DNA of 64,000 bases from Thermosaccharophagus gerlachensis (lineage in GTDB: Bacteria > Armatimonadota > Fervidibacteria > Fervidibacterales > Thermosaccharophagaceae): contig JBGOEV010000009.1 of assembly GCA_041538025.1 (NCBI GenBank), positions 1 through 64,000 on the forward strand, given 5' to 3'. Positions within the stretch are counted from its first letter, which is position 1. Each line of letters opens with the position of its first letter. Shown piece after piece: positions 61,216-64,000 of the stretch. Position numbers and translations under genes: made by a program. The notes under the pieces were generated by a model that saw nothing but the letters and a program-made list of their open reading frames with translations, ran no database searches and was not told the origin of the DNA.

Positions 61216-62076
61216 CTAATACAGTCCCAAAAGGAATTTGCGCATTGCTTCATTGATGAGTGCTGGACATTCCTCGTGCGGTGCATGCCCAACATCACTT
61301 AGCACCATTAACTCAGCATTTGGCAGACGCTCACTCAACTCTACTCCAACACTTAAGGGCACGGTTTTATCAAGCTCACCCCAGATGAGCAATGTCCTTT
61401 GGTAAATAGAAGGAAGCCTATCCGAGAGGTCAAACCCATCAATTTGACGTAGCATCTTTACCCATGCGCTTGCTGTGCCACGAATCTGCAGTGGCGCAAG
61501 GTATGCATTGATTGCTTCCTCAGTGATAATGCTGTGGTTTGCATAATTGAAGCGCATTACATCCTCAACACCGTTCTCGTTGAATAAAAACCATTGAGCG
61601 AGTTTTGGTCCAATCAATGGCAGGAAGATACATCTGGGTATAGCTGGCAGTTCTATTCTAAATGGTGCTGCAAGGAGTATTAGTGCTTCCACCTTAGTTG
61701 GGAAGAGAACCGCCATAGTCATGGCGACTATCCCACCAAATGAGTTGCCAACAATCGTTGCGCTCTCTATTCCCTCATGGTCAAGGACACATGCTACAGC
61801 TCGCGCATGCGCCTCAACAGTGTAGCTTGTGCGTAGCGAGCGAGTTGATAGCCCAAAGCCTTTCAGGTCAATGGAAAGCAAGCGGAAGCAGTCTCTCAAC
61901 CCCTTGATTTGGTTGCGCCACCCATACGACCATGCACCAAAGCCGTGAAGTAAGACAACCGGCTTGCCATGACCAGCACATATGTAGTGGATATGTGCCT
62001 TCTCACACTTCACGAAACAGCTCTTTGCCCCAAAAGAGGAAACGATCTCGGTGCACTTCTTGACGGGATCACGCAT
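61216..62076 (-). CDS. Alpha/beta hydrolase
   Basis: This 286-residue hydrolase has VVLLHGFGAWSYGWRNQI (oxyanion HG), LSIDLKGFGLSTR, the nucleophile elbow GNSFGG (Ser), the acid in LLIWGELDKTVP and the His in LSDVGHAPHEECP. The family covers esterases, haloalkane dehalogenases and C-C hydrolases; no activity can be chosen. There is no signal peptide. It lies 46 nt downstream of pgk and probably shares its transcript. Confidence 0.9.
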   Translation of the reverse strand: MRDPVKKCTEIVSSFGAKSCFVKCEKAHIHYICAGHGKPVVLLHGFGAWSYGWRNQIKGLRDCFRLLSIDLKGFGLSTRSLRTSYTVEAHARAVACVLDHEGIESATIVGNSFGGIVAMTMAVLFPTKVEALILLAAPFRIELPAIPRCIFLPLIGPKLAQWFLFNENGVEDVMRFNYANHSIITEEAINAYLAPLQIRGTASAWVKMLRQIDGFDLSDRLPSIYQRTLLIWGELDKTVPLSVGVELSERLPNAELMVLSDVGHAPHEECPALINEAMRKFLLGLY

Positions 62077-62122
62077 TGCCTACTACTAATACCCACCGCA
62101 GTTTAAACGACTGTCTGAGAAC

Positions 62123-63298
62123 TTACTTGCGCAATACCTCAATTCCCGGTAGCTCTCTGCCTTCAAGGAACTCAAGGGCAGCACCACCGCCAGTTGAGAC
62201 ATGCGTGACCTTTTCAGCAATTCCATACTGTATTGCAGCTGCAGCAGTTTCTCCTCCTCCAACGACAACTACTCCTTCACATTCAGCAAGCGCTTTTGCT
62301 ATTGCTTTTGTGCCTTCGGAGAACACTTCAAGTTCAAAGCGCCCCATAGGTCCGTTCCAGAAAACCGTCTTAGCTTGCTTTATCCTGTTGGCATATTCTT
62401 CTCTCGTCTTTGGACCTATGTCCATACCCATCATGTCTTGTGGTATCTGATCACACGGCACTACACTGGTGGATGCATCTTCTGCATCCCTATCAGCAAC
62501 AACAACATCAACTGGCAAACATAGTTCAACGCCGGCTTGCTTTGCTTCATCAAGTAACTGCTTTGCCAGCTCAATCTTATCCTCCTCAACAAGCGAACGC
62601 CCAGTTTGCAATCCCTTAGCTCTGAAGAATGTATACGCCATTGCGCCACCGATGAGGAGTGCATCAACGCGCTTCATCAAATTTTTGATGACGCCTATTT
62701 TGTCCGAAACCTTCACACCACCAAGCACTGCCAAAAATGGGCGTTCAGGCGCTTCAAGTAACCGTGTGAGGTTCTCGACTTCCTTCTCCATAAGCAGACC
62801 AGCATAGCTTGGTAAGAACTGCGTTATCGCATGAACCGATGCATGAGCCCTGTGTGCAGCTCCAAAAGCATCGTTGACATACACTTCACCAAGTTTAGCG
62901 AGTTGCTTTGCAAACTCACTATCGTTCTCTTCCTCACCCTTATAAAACCGCACGTTTTCAAGCAAGATGACATCACCAGGTTGCATCTTGGCTACTTCAG
63001 CTTCAACATCGCTTCCGATACAGTCATTGAGTTTTTTCACTGTCTTGCCAAGAAGCTCTGACAAGCGCTTTGCTACCGGGTCAAGGCGCATTTCATTTAC
63101 AACCTTCCCCTTCGGTCTGCCCAAGTGTGATACCAATATGACTTTAGCACCTCGCTCAACCAAATACTGAATAGTTGGTATTGTTGCTTTAATGCGCCAG
63201 TCATCCGCTACCTCGCCATCTTTGAGTGGCACATTGAAATCAACCCTCACAAGCACTCGCTTACCAGTTACTTCTACCTCTTTAATGGTGCGGAGCAT
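62123..63298 (-). CDS. pgk: Phosphoglycerate kinase
   Basis: Pgk makes ATP and 3-phosphoglycerate in glycolysis. All landmarks are present: VLVRVDFNVPL, DDWRIKATIPTIQYL, LVSHLGRPKG, LLENVRFYKGEEEND, VNDAFGAAHRAHAS, LAVLGGVKVSDKIGV, NGPMGRFE and GGGETAAA. About 391 residues, the standard length. I start it at ATG 63298 because AGGAGGTGAG precedes it; the longer frame to 63364 would contain the ribosome binding site. GAPDH and other glycolysis genes are not adjacent. Confidence 0.97.
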   Translation of the reverse strand: MLRTIKEVEVTGKRVLVRVDFNVPLKDGEVADDWRIKATIPTIQYLVERGAKVILVSHLGRPKGKVVNEMRLDPVAKRLSELLGKTVKKLNDCIGSDVEAEVAKMQPGDVILLENVRFYKGEEENDSEFAKQLAKLGEVYVNDAFGAAHRAHASVHAITQFLPSYAGLLMEKEVENLTRLLEAPERPFLAVLGGVKVSDKIGVIKNLMKRVDALLIGGAMAYTFFRAKGLQTGRSLVEEDKIELAKQLLDEAKQAGVELCLPVDVVVADRDAEDASTSVVPCDQIPQDMMGMDIGPKTREEYANRIKQAKTVFWNGPMGRFELEVFSEGTKAIAKALAECEGVVVVGGGETAAAAIQYGIAEKVTHVSTGGGAALEFLEGRELPGIEVLRK

Positions 63299-63404
63299 AG
63301 TGTGCTCACCTCCTATTCGTTGCTTATTTGGCTCACCCTTTTTAACGGCAATGCCCTCAAACAAGTTGGCTTAGATTTGAAGTCATTGTGTTGCAATCCA
63401 TTCA

Positions 63405-64000
63405 TTACCGTGCCGGCTTTAAGTTCTTTCCCTCAACTTTTAAAACAAATGCAAATTCACAAGGCTTTTGCAGTGGTGCTTCCACAAGCAATCCCTCATT
63501 TGTCTGCTGCCACTTTAGCTTTCCATTGTAACCGAGGAGCTGCACGCTCTCAATTTGGTTCCCATCTTGGATGCTTGCCAGCGAACCTATAAGCCACTTA
63601 CCTCCCTCAGGCCACCCAAGGGCTATGGCATAAAGTGTTTTCCCTTTCACAGTGAAGCGGAAATCACTTGCTGTGAATCTGACATCACCAATATCTTTGG
63701 TCACACGCATGTTTGGACCCTCACCGAAGCTAAGCCATGGGCGTGTCCCATAGATTGCCTCACCATTGATTTTGAGCCATTCACCAATAGCCTCAAGTAT
63801 GCGCACGGCTTCTTCATCAATTGTCCCATCACCTTTTCCCGGAACATTGAGGAGCATGTTCCCATTCTTGCTCACCACATCAATGAGCGTGTGGATTATT
63901 TGCTCTGGTGACTTGTAGCGGTCATCCCGACGGTAGTGCCAATCGCCTATGCTTGTATCAATCTGCCACGGGTAGGGTTCAATTTTTTCAGCTCTGCCAC
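63405..64000 (-). CDS. GH29 alpha-L-fucosidase, C-terminal part (5' end outside window)
   Basis: About 198 residues are present and the frame is open at the window end. The sequence just inside the edge reads PWQIDTSIGDWHYR..D.YKSPEQIIHTLIDVVSKNGNMLLNVPGKGDG, the hallmark of the C-terminal half of the GH29 catalytic domain. It is followed by a short beta-sandwich C-terminal domain (WLSFGEGPNMRV, FTVKGKTLYAIALGWP, VQLLGYNGKLKWQQT). The catalytic nucleophile is outside the window. The enzyme releases alpha-L-fucose from glycans and fits the sugar-related genes nearby. A stop at 63405 ends the gene 106 nt before pgk on the same strand. Confidence 0.93.
   Translation of the reverse strand, partial: GRAEKIEPYPWQIDTSIGDWHYRRDDRYKSPEQIIHTLIDVVSKNGNMLLNVPGKGDGTIDEEAVRILEAIGEWLKINGEAIYGTRPWLSFGEGPNMRVTKDIGDVRFTASDFRFTVKGKTLYAIALGWPEGGKWLIGSLASIQDGNQIESVQLLGYNGKLKWQQTNEGLLVEAPLQKPCEFAFVLKVEGKNLKPAR

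Noticed and set aside
1..64000. CRISPR array, prophage or complete insertion sequence
   Set aside because: No spaced direct repeats, integrase, capsid, transposase or TnpB was found; only the hairpin at 43232 hints at a lost element.

Overview
This window reads as a chromosomal segment of a free-living, diderm bacterium with moderate GC content. An LptD-like outer-membrane protein next to an LptF/G permease, a secretin with LysM and BON-like domains, and several large secreted or barrel-like proteins all imply an outer membrane. The pseudopilin at 13681-14493 (GFTLVELL leader, then a conserved FAKAREKA stretch and a DUF1559-type C-terminus), the multi-copy lectin-like secreted proteins and the sugar-handling genes resemble Armatimonadota-type lineages (for example Fervidibacteria or Chthonomonas relatives). 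That placement is inference from gene style only; no rRNA is present. Strong GGAGG/GAGGTG ribosome binding sites let many starts be set more precisely than the longest ORF.

Layout. 1-3488 (minus): a signalling cluster of an unknown protein, a GAF-GAF-GGDEF protein with a C-terminal histidine-kinase H-box, and a REC-GAF response regulator cut by the window edge. 3602-5300 (plus): thiE-thiL. 5293-9221 (minus): DUF4380-type secreted protein, UDP-glucuronate decarboxylase, a membrane protein and a 2-hydroxyacid dehydrogenase. 9418-13679 (plus): a lone two-finger anti-sigma-like protein and a large barrel-like secreted protein. 13681-19962 (minus): hypA, hypB, hypF, a MoaD/ThiS-like carrier, its E1-like enzyme, a TPR/zinc-ribbon membrane protein and a pseudopilin. 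20066-32206 is mostly minus, with only ruvX on plus: a multi-module lectin-like protein, ilvD, galT, a secretin, an SRPBCC protein, a class III aminotransferase, tRNA-Pro(GGG) and a degenerate metallophosphoesterase.

32369-44881 (plus): HU with a clear promoter and terminator; two lectin-module secreted proteins, the second with a DNRLRE-like region and two PA14 domains; an AroK-AroB fusion; a SirC/Met8-type dehydrogenase; hemC; a small unknown; a DinG-type helicase; ftsY; and an HNH endonuclease. 44912-53945: a minus-strand sugar isomerase-like protein, then plus-strand cyclophilin-like protein, LptF/G, LptD, an ECF sigma factor with its anti-sigma, Thi4, and an unknown Cys/His-rich protein. 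53978-64000 is mostly minus: Lon N-terminal-domain protein, a CobA-HemD fusion (with a plus-strand zinc-ribbon protein between them), a zinc alcohol dehydrogenase, holA, a GlmU-like nucleotidyltransferase, an alpha/beta hydrolase, pgk and the C-terminal part of a GH29 fucosidase.

Metabolic links across the window: thi4, thiE and thiL cover three steps of thiamine diphosphate synthesis. sirC, hemC and cobA-hemD cover the tetrapyrrole path from porphobilinogen to sirohydrochlorin or siroheme. galT, the UDP-glucuronate decarboxylase, the GlmU-like protein, the DUF4380-type protein and GH29 point to glycan turnover. No CRISPR array, complete mobile element, prophage or defence island was seen. 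The most notable items are a kinase-less H-box on a diguanylate cyclase, a tailed ubiquitin-like sulfur carrier inside a hyp cluster, a Cys-type Thi4 paired with an unknown metal-site-like protein, and a pair of zinc-finger anti-sigma/envelope modules.
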